From Deltaproteobacteria bacterium (GTDB lineage Bacteria; Myxococcota_A; Polyangia; HGW-17; SLPX01): a stretch of 64,000 nt of DNA. The notes below the pieces were generated by a model. That model made no database searches. It was not told where the DNA came from and was given only the letters and a program-made list of their open reading frames with translations. The translations under genes and the position numbers were made by a program. Positions 1 through 8,632 of this stretch are shown here, in pieces (position 1 is the first letter of the stretch; each line of letters opens with the position of its first letter). The stretch spans positions 1 through 64,000 of the forward strand of contig JAGGXR010000092.1 in NCBI GenBank assembly GCA_021162935.1, given 5' to 3'.

Positions 1-255
1 ATCCTCCACCCTATCCCGAGCAGCCACTGGCCGTCATGACCCAGAGGCACGAGCCGAGTGCGTGAGCAGCGCACGCTGGGATTTGTGGAGGGGGCGATGG
101 GTACCCACCAATTCCTCCTCCGACTCGTACTTCAATGCCCGCCACAGCCTTTCGATGCCTCTGTGGGCTCTGGTGGATTGTGCCTGTTTGGTCAATTTGG
201 ATCGTGGTGTTGCTCAATTCTATGGTAGACTCGCGAGCAAAATGCGTGGTCGGGC
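1..255. other. Region upstream of the hydrogenase-like locus
   Basis: No gene could be supported here. One plus-strand frame is open from base 2 to the TGA at 257-259, which overlaps the next start codon, but the translation matches nothing I recognise and has no clear ribosome-binding site. It could be the tail of a gene outside the window or chance. A weak promoter-like pair, TTGGAT at about 198 and TATGGT near 222, lies before the first gene; the match to consensus is poor. Confidence 0.3.
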
Positions 256-1071
256 ATGATACTGAGAGAACTGATAGATCTGCTCAAAGCCGAGGTGATC
301 ACCGGCGAACAGCATCTCGATGATGCGTTCGAATGCGTCGGTGCGTCCGATCTGATGAGCGATGTTTTGGCCTTTGGCGCGCCGGGCATTGTCTTGTTGA
401 CCGGGCTCGCAAATGCTCAATCCATTCGGACGGCTGACATCATCGGGGCAAAGGCCATCGTTTATGTTCGGGGGAAGCGGCCCAGGCAGGAAGGGCTCGA
501 TCTGGCCCGTTCCAAGGACATTCCTGTGCTGTCTACCGCATTCTACATGTACCAGGCATGCGGGCTGCTGTACAGCAAGCACGTGGGTGGATTGGATGGG
601 GCCGAGGCCAAGCCGGATGGCGGCATGCGGTGCCAACACGATTTTTCACGGACATTTTCGATCAAGGGGCGGAATTTTGCTCGGGCCGGGGTGGCGTCGG
701 TGAGTATCAAAGAAATCCTTCGGGAACTCGGTGTGGACGCAGCGATCGTCCAGCGAGCCGCCATCGCCGCATACGAAGCCGAAATGAACGTGGTGATGTA
801 CGCAGACCATGGCAAGATGGTTTTGAGGCTGAATCCCCAGTTGATCCAAATTGCCTTGGAGGATGAGGGCCCTGGCATCGAAGATATCGAGTTGGCCATG
901 CAGCAGGGGTACTCCACGGCGTCCGATGAGATTCGGGAGATGGGGTTCGGCGCGGGTATGGGCCTGCACAATATCAAGAAGAACGCGGATCTGTTTGAAC
1001 TGACCTCGACGGTCGGAAAGGGTACTTCGTACAATATTATTCTTTATCTCAATCGGGGAGGGGAGCGATGA
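256..1071 (+). CDS. DRTGG domain fused to GHKL (anti-sigma-like) ATPase
   Basis: The 271-residue protein has an N-terminal half (about 1-115) resembling the DRTGG domain, with alternating beta strands and Gly-rich turns. Its C-terminal half (about 130-268) is a HATPase_c domain of the RsbW/SpoIIAB type: the G1-like segment DEGPGIED and a glycine-rich ATP lid with GFGAGMGLHNIKK. There is no membrane segment or phospho-acceptor histidine, so it is probably a soluble ATP-binding regulator rather than a histidine kinase. The stop overlaps the start of the hydrogenase-like gene by four bases (ATGA), which implies translational coupling. Family knowledge: such ATPases often sit beside sensory [FeFe]-hydrogenase homologues. 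The partner it regulates is not known. Confidence 0.8.
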   Translation: MILRELIDLLKAEVITGEQHLDDAFECVGASDLMSDVLAFGAPGIVLLTGLANAQSIRTADIIGAKAIVYVRGKRPRQEGLDLARSKDIPVLSTAFYMYQACGLLYSKHVGGLDGAEAKPDGGMRCQHDFSRTFSIKGRNFARAGVASVSIKEILRELGVDAAIVQRAAIAAYEAEMNVVMYADHGKMVLRLNPQLIQIALEDEGPGIEDIELAMQQGYSTASDEIREMGFGAGMGLHNIKKNADLFELTSTVGKGTSYNIILYLNRGGER

Positions 1072-2423
1072 GTCAGTATTTTCACTCTGTTCGCGTGGAC
1101 TGGGACAAGTGTGACGGCCGCAGGGCCTGCATGCGGGTCTGTCCCACCGAGGCGATTCGGGTTCGAGGGGGCAAGGCCGTCATTTTGGAGGATCGCTGCA
1201 TCGATTGCGGAGAGTGCATTAGGGCTTGTCCGAACGACGCCATCGTGGCGGCGACCGATCCCATCGGTGAGCTGAACCGGTTCAAGTATACGGTGGCCAT
1301 TCCGTCACCGGCGCTCTATGCGCAATTCGGCGGATCGATCCTGCCGGACAAGATTCTCAACGGGTTGAAGAAGATCGGCTTCGACGATGCCTACGATTTT
1401 GCCATTACCTGTGGAGACACGAGTTTGGCCATCGAGCATTTTCTTGAGGAGTACAAGGGGCCAAGACCGTTGATCTCGAATGCCTGTCCATCGGTGGTGA
1501 GCCTCATTCAGGTCAAGTATCCACAGCTCGTGGATCACATCATTCCTCTCAAACTGCCCAAGAGGTTGGCGGCCAAGGAAATCAAAGAAAAGAAATCGAA
1601 GGAACTCGGCCTCAAGCCCGAAGAGATCGGAACCTTCTATATCACCCCGTGTCCCGTCGAGATGCTTGCCATCAAGCAGCCAACCGATGACGAAGCCTGT
1701 CACCTCGACGGTGCGATTTCCATCGCCGATGTGTATGGGCCATTGCTTGCGGCCTTGGAAAGCGAAGACAAGGGCAGCTACCGAAAGAGCCTCGAGAGCG
1801 TTTGTATTCTTGGCATCGGATGGGCGGTGGCAGGAGGTATGCACAGGAGCCGCAAGATGAAGAGTGTCCTGGATGTTTCCGGGATTGCGGAGATCATCAC
1901 GACGTTTGACGACATCGAGCGGGGCAAGCTTCAAGACGTGGACTTGGTCGTGGCGTACACCTGTCCACAGGGCTGCGTAGGTGGTTCGTTGACCGTGGAG
2001 AATCGCTATGTTTCCTACAACAAGATCCTGCGACTGTTCGAGACGCTCGAAGAGGAACGGATCGAGGCCTGTCGAGACAAGAGGGAGATCCGGGAACGTT
2101 ATTTTCGCAGGTACTTTCATAGGACCAAGAAGTACGAAGCCCGCCCGATACCTGTGCTCGACCAGGACCTGGGTAAGGCCATCAAGAAGCGGGAAGAGAA
2201 GCAGAGTATCTACGACGCTTCACCCAAGATTGACTGTGGGGTCTGCGGGGCTCCGACCTGCCTGGCCTTTGCCGAGGATGTGGCTAGAGGGCAGGCGCAG
2301 CTTGCGGATTGCATCTTCAATGTGCCGGACCGATTCAGAGAATTGACCACAGAGCTGTCCCAGCTTCTCGACCGAGTCAATTTCGACTCGGGAAGCGGGC
2401 GTGATGGTTCCACGTCCGAATAG
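1068..2423 (+). CDS. Sensory-type [FeFe]-hydrogenase-like iron-sulfur protein
   Basis: This 451-residue protein has an N-terminal ferredoxin domain (Cys44, 47, 50, 54, and an incomplete first motif Cys15, 21, 25), a hydrogenase large-subunit C-terminal domain (about 75-320) and a C-terminal Fe-S motif with Cys390, 393, 398 and 415. The H-cluster loops are recognisable: NACP (Cys140), TPCP (Cys195) and CPQGC (Cys299 and Cys303). The proton-relay cysteine that precedes the first H-cluster cysteine in catalytic enzymes is Ala139, and the lysine of the second loop is missing. These changes fit sensory or low-activity groups rather than a bulk H2 producer. No HydE, HydF or HydG maturase lies in the window. 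Flanking DRTGG, GHKL ATPase and PHP genes support a signalling role, which is inference. Confidence 0.85.
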   Translation: MSQYFHSVRVDWDKCDGRRACMRVCPTEAIRVRGGKAVILEDRCIDCGECIRACPNDAIVAATDPIGELNRFKYTVAIPSPALYAQFGGSILPDKILNGLKKIGFDDAYDFAITCGDTSLAIEHFLEEYKGPRPLISNACPSVVSLIQVKYPQLVDHIIPLKLPKRLAAKEIKEKKSKELGLKPEEIGTFYITPCPVEMLAIKQPTDDEACHLDGAISIADVYGPLLAALESEDKGSYRKSLESVCILGIGWAVAGGMHRSRKMKSVLDVSGIAEIITTFDDIERGKLQDVDLVVAYTCPQGCVGGSLTVENRYVSYNKILRLFETLEEERIEACRDKREIRERYFRRYFHRTKKYEARPIPVLDQDLGKAIKKREEKQSIYDASPKIDCGVCGAPTCLAFAEDVARGQAQLADCIFNVPDRFRELTTELSQLLDRVNFDSGSGRDGSTSE

Positions 2424-2511
2424 GAACCAAAGCGGAGTGGATGCAGATTTTGCCAGGACGGAGAGGGCGCTTCATGGAAAACGCTGGTGGTAGGATGATA
2501 GGAGACGGACC

Positions 2512-2850
2512 ATGACACTGAAGGAGGTCGTTGAACGACTTGGTCTGCGCGTGTTCACATCGCAAGGAGTCGGCGATGTGGTCGTGACGGGAGGTTACAC
2601 CTGTGACCTGCTCAGTGACGTGATGGGCAATGCGGTTGCGGGGAATCTGTGGATCACGATGCAGACGCATCAGAACGTTCTGGCCGTTGCCAAGCTCAAG
2701 GACTTGGCGGGCATCATTCTGGTGTGTGGCCGCGAGCCGGACCAGGATGTCCTGCGCAAGGCAGACGATGAGGATGTTTTGATGCTGGGCACGGATGAGA
2801 GTGCATTCCGAATCTCGGGCCGCCTTTTTGCGCTGCTCGAAAAATCGTAA
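2512..2850 (+). CDS. Small DRTGG domain protein
   Basis: A 112-residue soluble protein made of a single DRTGG-type domain, similar in layout to the N-terminal half of the protein encoded at 256-1071 (compare DLLSDVMGNAVAGNLWIT here with DLMSDVLAFGAPGIVLLT there). The ATG follows an AGGAGA ribosome-binding site at good spacing. DRTGG domains are thought to sense or bind ligands and also occur with CBS domains and in phosphotransacetylase; the ligand is unknown. It lies 88 bases after the hydrogenase-like gene and is probably cotranscribed with it. A copy of the interspersed repeat starts immediately after its stop codon. Confidence 0.75.
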   Translation: MTLKEVVERLGLRVFTSQGVGDVVVTGGYTCDLLSDVMGNAVAGNLWITMQTHQNVLAVAKLKDLAGIILVCGREPDQDVLRKADDEDVLMLGTDESAFRISGRLFALLEKS

Positions 2851-3004
2851 GGAGCCTGTTCAAAATAGGGTTGCCAATTTGGGACGCCGAGGCGCCCGTC
2901 TGGCGCGAAGCGGTGAGGGCGCGGGTGATACGCAACCGAGGAGCGACAAAGCCAGGTGGGATGGATCGGCGTTCCAGATGATAGACGTATTCTGATCAGA
3001 TCCC
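2851..3004 (+). repeat. Interspersed structured repeat, copy A
   Basis: A non-coding element of about 154 bases that matches the minus strand of 48454-48633 over nearly its whole length; copy B carries an extra internal duplication. It begins GGAGCCTGTTCAAAA right after the DRTGG gene and ends near 3004, 21 bases before the PHP gene, pointing in the same direction. It contains an internal inverted repeat, CCCGTCTGGC (2896-2905) against GCCAGGTGGG (2951-2960), which pairs fully if two G-U wobbles are allowed. The terminal inverted repeat seen in copy B is decayed here. It could be a MITE-like element or a cis-acting RNA; no transposase is nearby. Confidence 0.8.
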
Positions 3005-3025
3005 TAAACCACGACGCGGACCATC

Positions 3026-3757
3026 ATGCTCAGACGTTTCAAGACTGACCTGCACGTTCACACGTGCCTTTCTCCATGTGCTGAAGTGAGGATGTCTCCT
3101 GCTCGAATCGTCACGTGGGCCAAGGCTCGTGGGATCGATGTCCTTGGGATCACGGATCACAATTCGGCAGAAAATATTCCAGCGGCTTTGGAGTCGGCAC
3201 GCAGACTTGGCTTGCAGGTCCTTCCGGGAATGGAGGTCACGTCCGTGGAGGAAGTCCATATCGTGGCCCTGTTCGATACGGGCGAAGCCGCCGAGCAGCT
3301 CCAACAGATCGTGTATGCGCACCTTCCTGGCGAAAACGACGAAGAGACGTTCGGCATGCAGGTCGTGGCCAATGCGGATGACGAGGTACTCGGTTTCAAT
3401 CAGCATCTGCTCATCGGCGCCACGACGCTTTCGGTCCATGCAATCGTCAGTGAAATCAAACGATTGGGAGGCCTTGCCGTTGCCGCCCACATCGACCGGC
3501 CGAGCTTCAGCCTGCTTGGACAGCTTGGTTTCCTGCCGGACGATTTGCCTCTCGATGCTCTGGAGATATCTTCGGCTGTTTCCTATGAGGATGCCATGCG
3601 TCGCTACGAGCCGACGCTTCCGTTGCTCCAGGTGTCGGATGCACATAAGGAGGAAGACATCGGGCATTCCTGCACCGAGTTTTTGATGGAAACGGTCAGT
3701 ATCGACGAGATGAAAAAGGCCCTGCAGGGTCGGGATGGAAGAGCCATCCTGCGATAG
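3026..3757 (+). CDS. PHP domain metal-dependent hydrolase
   Basis: The 243-residue protein has the PHP signature of metal-binding motifs: DLHVHTCLSPC near the N terminus, ITDHNSAEN at about 46-54, and later His and Asp positions including AAHIDRPS and SDAHKEE. PHP proteins are usually phosphoesterases that act on nucleotides, histidinol phosphate or polymerase-linked substrates; this small stand-alone form is commonly found beside sensory hydrogenase and DRTGG genes. Its substrate cannot be read from the sequence. No strong ribosome-binding site precedes the ATG. The following ATPase gene starts six bases after the stop, so the two are likely cotranscribed. Confidence 0.85.
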   Translation: MLRRFKTDLHVHTCLSPCAEVRMSPARIVTWAKARGIDVLGITDHNSAENIPAALESARRLGLQVLPGMEVTSVEEVHIVALFDTGEAAEQLQQIVYAHLPGENDEETFGMQVVANADDEVLGFNQHLLIGATTLSVHAIVSEIKRLGGLAVAAHIDRPSFSLLGQLGFLPDDLPLDALEISSAVSYEDAMRRYEPTLPLLQVSDAHKEEDIGHSCTEFLMETVSIDEMKKALQGRDGRAILR

Positions 3758-3763
3758 GACGAA

Positions 3764-4318
3764 ATGGAAGATCTGTCACTGCATATTCTCGATGTTATGG
3801 AAAATTCGATTCGGGCCGAGGCCGACCGGATCGAGGTTCGCATTGATGAGGATCTGGATCAGGGCATGCTCACCCTGGGGATTCGGGACAACGGCAAGGG
3901 CATGGATGCCCAGAAGTTGGCACAGGCGACGGATCCATTTTTTACGACTCGGACCACGAGACGATTTGGCTTGGGGCTATCGTTGCTCTCGCAGGCGGCG
4001 GAGGCAACCGGTGGTTCCCTTGCAGTCGAGTCGGCACCTGGAAAGGGGACCAGGGTCACGGCGATCTTTCATCGCGATCACATCGACATGAAGCCGCTGG
4101 GGGACATTCCCCAGACGTTGTTGACCCTGATCGCCGGTCGTCCGGATGTGGATTTCTTGTATTCGCACCGAATCGACGGGGAGGAATTCCTGTTCGACAC
4201 GAGAGATTTTCGGGGCGTGCCTCTTGGTTCTGCGCCGGTGCTCATGCAACTCGCGGAGCTGATGCGCGACGGACTGGCGCAGCTCAGGAGTCGTGCACAG
4301 GACATACATGGGCCGTAA
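3764..4318 (+). CDS. GHKL ATPase domain regulator
   Basis: A 184-residue protein that is essentially one HATPase_c domain plus a C-terminal extension. The N box (DVMENSIRAEAD), the G1 box (DNGKGM) and the G2 lid (FGLGLSLL) are all present, so ATP binding is likely. It lacks a DHp domain with a phospho-acceptor histidine and has no transmembrane helix. Residues from about 115 on form a separate unknown segment. This is the second GHKL protein of the locus and differs from the first, which is fused to DRTGG. It ends the sensory cluster: after it comes a 148-base gap before hutH. Confidence 0.8.
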   Translation: MEDLSLHILDVMENSIRAEADRIEVRIDEDLDQGMLTLGIRDNGKGMDAQKLAQATDPFFTTRTTRRFGLGLSLLSQAAEATGGSLAVESAPGKGTRVTAIFHRDHIDMKPLGDIPQTLLTLIAGRPDVDFLYSHRIDGEEFLFDTRDFRGVPLGSAPVLMQLAELMRDGLAQLRSRAQDIHGP

Positions 4319-4466
4319 GACCAACGAAACAGCAAGACTGGACAACTGCATGTTGTTGCTGTACATGGAAACAAATGTTTTTCATGTGTTCGTACCGGGT
4401 TCGCACGGACGGGTCGGATCACGCTGGCGATGGGTGTGATATCGCGAGAAATGAAGGAGAGAACTC

Positions 4467-5990
4467 ATGAGTATTGTTTTGGACGGAAACGAGTTGCGCA
4501 TCGAGCAGGTGGAAGCTGTTGGCCGAGGTGGAGAGATGGTGGAAATCGCCCCCGATGCATGGGAGCGGATTCGCGTTTGTCGGGCAATGCTGGAGGAGAA
4601 AATTGAAAAGCGTGAGGTCATGTATGGGGTGACAACGGGCATCGGGGAATTTTCCGAAGTGGTCCTGACCCCGGAACAGACGAGGGAGTTCCAGAAGTAC
4701 CTGGTCTACTCCCATGCGGCCGGTTGCGGCAAGCCACTTCCGGTCGATGTCGTTCGGGCGGCCATGCTGTCGCGGATCAATGTGCATTGCAACGGAAACT
4801 CCGGCCTGCGGCCGGTGGTGGATGAGACACTGCTTGCCATGTTGAACAAGGGCGTGACTCCGGTGGTGTTCGATCGGGGATCGGTTGGGGCGAGTGGCGA
4901 TCTGTCACCCATGTCCCAGGTGGCCCTCGTGGTGATGGGCGAGGGCGAGGCCTTTTACAAGGGCGAACGGCTGCCTGCCGACGAGGCCATGAAGAAGGCC
5001 GGCATTCCGACTATCGTCTTCGAGGCGCGGGATGGGCTCGCAACCATCAACGGCTCGAACGTGATCACTGGCATGGGAAGTATCTTGGTCAATGAGGCAC
5101 GGCGATGGATCCGCATGTCGGAGATCGCGGCTGCCATGAGCCTCGAAGCACTCAATGCCAACATGCTCGCCTTCGACGAGCGTCTGCACAAGGCACGTGG
5201 TTACGCCGGGGCGGTGACGAGCGCGTCGAATATCCGCAGACTTACTGAGGGCAGCGAACTACTGAAGCGGCCGGGTAAGCGGGTCCAGGACGCATATTCC
5301 CTGCGCTCCACTCCCCAGATCGTTGGTGCGATGCGGGATACCTGGACGTTCGCGCGCCAGATTTTCGAGACGGAATTGAACGGCGTGGGCGACAATCCGC
5401 TGTTTTTCCCAGAAGATGATGAAGTGGTCACCGGGGCGAACTTTCAGGGAACGCCCATGGCCTTTGCGCTCGAATTCATGGGAATCGGGATCACCACCGT
5501 CTGCGTCCTGTCGGAACGACGGCTCAATCGTCTCATGAATCCTGCACTTTCGGCAGGCCTGCCCGGGTTCCTCATCGAAGGAGGAGGCATGTTTTCCGGG
5601 TTGATGCTGACCCAATACACGGCTGGTGCGCTCGTGGCGGAGAACCGGATTCTGAGTACGCCAGCGGCTATCCAGTCGATACCCGCGGCGGCGGATCAGG
5701 AAGATTTCGTGTCTATGGGTTGGACGACCGCGGTCAAGACGCGTCAAATCCTGGATCATGCACACCAAATCTTGGGCATCGAGATGATGGCAGCAGCTCA
5801 GGCCTTTGATCTCAGGAAACCGGCTAAACCATCGGCCGCCTGCCAGGCTGCGTATGATGTGATTCGAAAGCACGTTGCGTTCATGGACGAGGATCGTCCC
5901 ACCTACAACGCCAACAACAAGATGGCTGAACTCGTGCGTGACGGGTCCATTCTCGAAGCGGTCGAGGCTGTGACCGGACCTTTGGACTGA
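4467..5990 (+). CDS. hutH: Histidine ammonia-lyase
   Basis: Catalyses non-oxidative deamination of L-histidine to urocanate and ammonia, the first step of histidine degradation. The 507-residue length is normal for the family. The Ala142-Ser143-Gly144 triplet in GSVGASGDLSPMSQ would cyclise to the MIO electrophile, and the upstream YGVTTGIGEF segment carries the conserved catalytic tyrosine. Related lyases and aminomutases of the MIO family cannot be excluded by reading alone, but hutU and hutI about 25 kb away support this assignment. A strong ribosome-binding site (GAAGGAGAG) precedes the ATG. The 148-base leader holds a short inverted repeat, ACAAC-N5-GTTGT, at 4342-4356, which could be an operator; no hut regulator is visible. 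Confidence 0.93.
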   Translation: MSIVLDGNELRIEQVEAVGRGGEMVEIAPDAWERIRVCRAMLEEKIEKREVMYGVTTGIGEFSEVVLTPEQTREFQKYLVYSHAAGCGKPLPVDVVRAAMLSRINVHCNGNSGLRPVVDETLLAMLNKGVTPVVFDRGSVGASGDLSPMSQVALVVMGEGEAFYKGERLPADEAMKKAGIPTIVFEARDGLATINGSNVITGMGSILVNEARRWIRMSEIAAAMSLEALNANMLAFDERLHKARGYAGAVTSASNIRRLTEGSELLKRPGKRVQDAYSLRSTPQIVGAMRDTWTFARQIFETELNGVGDNPLFFPEDDEVVTGANFQGTPMAFALEFMGIGITTVCVLSERRLNRLMNPALSAGLPGFLIEGGGMFSGLMLTQYTAGALVAENRILSTPAAIQSIPAAADQEDFVSMGWTTAVKTRQILDHAHQILGIEMMAAAQAFDLRKPAKPSAACQAAYDVIRKHVAFMDEDRPTYNANNKMAELVRDGSILEAVEAVTGPLD

Positions 5991-5998
5991 GTCCTTCC

Positions 5999-7069
5999 AT
6001 GTCCGACGGTCAGACGGAACGCGCCCTGACGGATGAGGCCCTTGGGGTGGTCCTGCCGCGGTTCGATTTGGGACGGGTCCGTTCCGTGCGCCGGGTTCCC
6101 CACGGCCTGATCCATGTGACCTTCAAGGTGGAGTCCGACCGTGGGGATTTCTGTCTCCAGGCGCTTCATTCGAACCTTTCGGGTCCGAGCATCCAGGCGG
6201 ATTACGAGGTGGTCACCACCCGCCTTGCCGAAGCGCATTTCCCAGCACCAAAGCTGATTGCAGATCGCGACGGGATCCTTTGGCAGGATGTAGGGGACAG
6301 AACCTGGCGTTGCATCACCTGGATCGACGGCAAGACGTTGTCGGACCGCCCCACTCCGGAACAGGCGCGTGAAGCGGCCCAGCTCCTGGGCCGGTTCTAC
6401 GAGGTGATGTTGGGTCTGGACTATCGGTTTCAGAGCACGCATCCACTGCACCGTATCGACCACCACCGGCAGGCCTTTGTGGATGCGCTGGATACTGCTC
6501 AGGGGCAGTGCGATCCCTGGTTCGAATCGGTGCAATCACTCGAGACACGGATTCTCGATGGTGTGGAACGCAATCGTTTGCCCGACGATCTTCCCATGTG
6601 GGTGGTCCATGGAGACCCGAAGTTTACCAATATTCTATTCGACGAATCCAATCGAGCCGTTGCCCTGGTGGACCTGGACACCTGCGGGCGACACACGATT
6701 CTCGTGGACATTGGCGATGCCATCCGTTCCTGGGGGCTGGCCGGTGCTGATGACGACTGTCGAGGTTTCCGCCTGGACGTGGTGGAATCGGCGTTCGATG
6801 GCTACCGTCGCGGCGGCCTCGTGCTGACGGACAGGGAAGCGGCTCTGGTGGCGTCGAGTGGTGCCCTGATTTCCTGGGAACTTGCGAGTCGGTTCGCGCG
6901 CGACGTGGTCGAGGACCGATATTTCGGGTGGGATGCATCTCGATACGAGTCGCGACGGCATCATAATCTGGCCCGTGCCGAGGCTATGGTGATTCTTGCC
7001 GAGGCCATGGAATCAGCCCTGGACGAGGTGCACGAAGCGGCTGTGCGCATGCTGGCTGGCGGTCGCTGA
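5999..7069 (+). CDS. Phosphotransferase, aminoglycoside/homoserine kinase fold
   Basis: A 356-residue soluble kinase-like protein of the APH family. The catalytic loop HGDPKFTNILFD at about 204-215 and the metal-binding VDLDTCG at about 223-229 are intact, so it is likely active. Similar proteins phosphorylate N-acetylhexosamines, homoserine, choline or antibiotics; the sequence alone does not tell which. It starts eight bases after hutH and is followed 21 bases later by a glycosyltransferase-methyltransferase gene, so a sugar substrate (as for N-acetylhexosamine 1-kinase) is the most natural guess. That is inference from neighbourhood. Confidence 0.8.
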   Translation: MSDGQTERALTDEALGVVLPRFDLGRVRSVRRVPHGLIHVTFKVESDRGDFCLQALHSNLSGPSIQADYEVVTTRLAEAHFPAPKLIADRDGILWQDVGDRTWRCITWIDGKTLSDRPTPEQAREAAQLLGRFYEVMLGLDYRFQSTHPLHRIDHHRQAFVDALDTAQGQCDPWFESVQSLETRILDGVERNRLPDDLPMWVVHGDPKFTNILFDESNRAVALVDLDTCGRHTILVDIGDAIRSWGLAGADDDCRGFRLDVVESAFDGYRRGGLVLTDREAALVASSGALISWELASRFARDVVEDRYFGWDASRYESRRHHNLARAEAMVILAEAMESALDEVHEAAVRMLAGGR

Positions 7070-7090
7070 GGGCCGGCTGAGGGAGGACCC

Positions 7091-8596
7091 ATGGGGAGAA
7101 CAGTGGCAAGCAGTGATGCGGCGCGAAGTGGGAGTCCGTCGGTTGCCGTGCTCGTGGTAGCCTACAATGCCGAGACGACTCTGGCCGCCACGCTCGATCG
7201 CATTCCAGACGAGGTGTGGGAGTTGGCTGCCGAGGTCTGTCTGTTCGACGATGCAAGTGCGGACAGGACCTACGAGGTTGGTCTCGAATACCGGAAACGC
7301 ACGGGGCGCCAGAATCTGAGTCTGTTCCAAAATCCGGTCAATCTTGGTTATGGAGGGAATCAGAAACTGGCCTACCGGTATGCCATCGGGCAGGGGCACG
7401 ACATCGGTGTCTTGTTGCATGGAGACGGTCAGTATGCGCCAGAGATTATGATGACCCTGGTGGATCCCCTGCTCGATGGAACGGCGGACGCTGTCTTGGG
7501 TTCGCGAATGCTGCGCAAGACCGATGCCATCAAGGGGGGGATGCCCCTATATAAGTTTGTGGGCAATCGCGTTCTGACCGAGTTTGCGAATTCTCTTCTG
7601 GCGGAACGATTCAGTGAGTACCACACCGGCTATCGTGCCTACGATCTGCACGCGTTGGCCGATCTGCCCTTGGAGCGGAACACCGACGACTTCCATTTCG
7701 ACACTCAGGTGATCATCCAACTCTTGGCTGCGCACAAACGCATCGTCGAGGTGCCAATTCCAACGTTCTATGGGGACGAGGAGTGCCACGTCGATGGGAT
7801 AGCCTATGCCCGCAACGTGGTCTCGTCCGTGCTGCAGTACAAGCTGCATTGTCTCGGTTTGGCGCACCGTCCCGAATACGATTTGTCTGTGCGGGACTAT
7901 CCGGCGCGCACGCATCGCTACGAATTGCATGAACGTATGGCGATGCACGTTCCACCGGGCAGTCGCGTCCTGGAGGTTGGATGCGAGGTTGGCCATCTGA
8001 CCGGACTGCTCGTGGAGCGCAACTGCGTCGTCCACGGAATCGATCCGAATCCAGGCCCCATGGCGCGATCCAAAGCGGCTGCCTGTTTCGTGGGAAATTT
8101 TCATAGGGTTGCCGAATATGCGGCGGGTCACCAATACGATCGGATCGTCCTGGCGGACGTCCTCGAGCATATCGAAGAGCCGGAAAAGCTTCTGCGCGCA
8201 TTACGCCCGCTGCTGTCCGATGGGGGGCGGATCCTGGCGAGTACGGGCAACGTGGCCCACTGGTTCGTGCGCTTCTCGCTGCTTGCAGGCCGATTCCACT
8301 ACACGCCACGGGGCATCCTGGACAGCACCCACCTTCGGCTCTACACTCCGGACAGTTTTGCCCAACTCTTGTCCGACAGCGGCTACCGGGTCGTGGAGCG
8401 GGACGTGGCCGTTCTTCCCATCGAAGAACTCCATCGCGTCCTTTCGGACGGGATCGTTGCCGATGGTCTGCGCAGGTTGGCCTATGTCGCCAGTCGTGCG
8501 ATGCCTGGGCTGATGGCCTACCAGACCATCGTGGAAGCTGAACCGGTCCCGGACCCGCTTGATGCTGTTTCCAGCCAAAAGGCGTTGCTCAAATAG
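7091..8596 (+). CDS. Glycosyltransferase family 2 fused to class I methyltransferase
   Basis: The 501-residue protein has two domains. Residues about 17-240 form a GT-A glycosyltransferase of family 2, starting with VAVLVVAYNAE and including the HGDGQYAPE metal-binding segment, similar to dolichol-phosphate mannosyltransferases but without trailing membrane helices. Residues about 280-420 form a SAM-dependent methyltransferase with motif I (VLEVGCEVGHLTGLL) and ADVLEHIEEPEKLL. Such fusions are thought to build or decorate polysaccharides or glycolipids. GAGGGAGGA precedes the ATG. The preceding kinase gene probably belongs to the same transcript. The acceptor is unknown. Confidence 0.85.
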   Translation: MGRTVASSDAARSGSPSVAVLVVAYNAETTLAATLDRIPDEVWELAAEVCLFDDASADRTYEVGLEYRKRTGRQNLSLFQNPVNLGYGGNQKLAYRYAIGQGHDIGVLLHGDGQYAPEIMMTLVDPLLDGTADAVLGSRMLRKTDAIKGGMPLYKFVGNRVLTEFANSLLAERFSEYHTGYRAYDLHALADLPLERNTDDFHFDTQVIIQLLAAHKRIVEVPIPTFYGDEECHVDGIAYARNVVSSVLQYKLHCLGLAHRPEYDLSVRDYPARTHRYELHERMAMHVPPGSRVLEVGCEVGHLTGLLVERNCVVHGIDPNPGPMARSKAAACFVGNFHRVAEYAAGHQYDRIVLADVLEHIEEPEKLLRALRPLLSDGGRILASTGNVAHWFVRFSLLAGRFHYTPRGILDSTHLRLYTPDSFAQLLSDSGYRVVERDVAVLPIEELHRVLSDGIVADGLRRLAYVASRAMPGLMAYQTIVEAEPVPDPLDAVSSQKALLK

Positions 8597-8632
8597 ATGG
8601 AATTTGTGCTGGATTGCCGCAGCCGCACTCGA

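Noticed and set aside
2-259. Plus-strand frame open from the window start to 259
   Set aside because: No start context or recognised sequence; could be the tail of an outside gene but cannot be supported.
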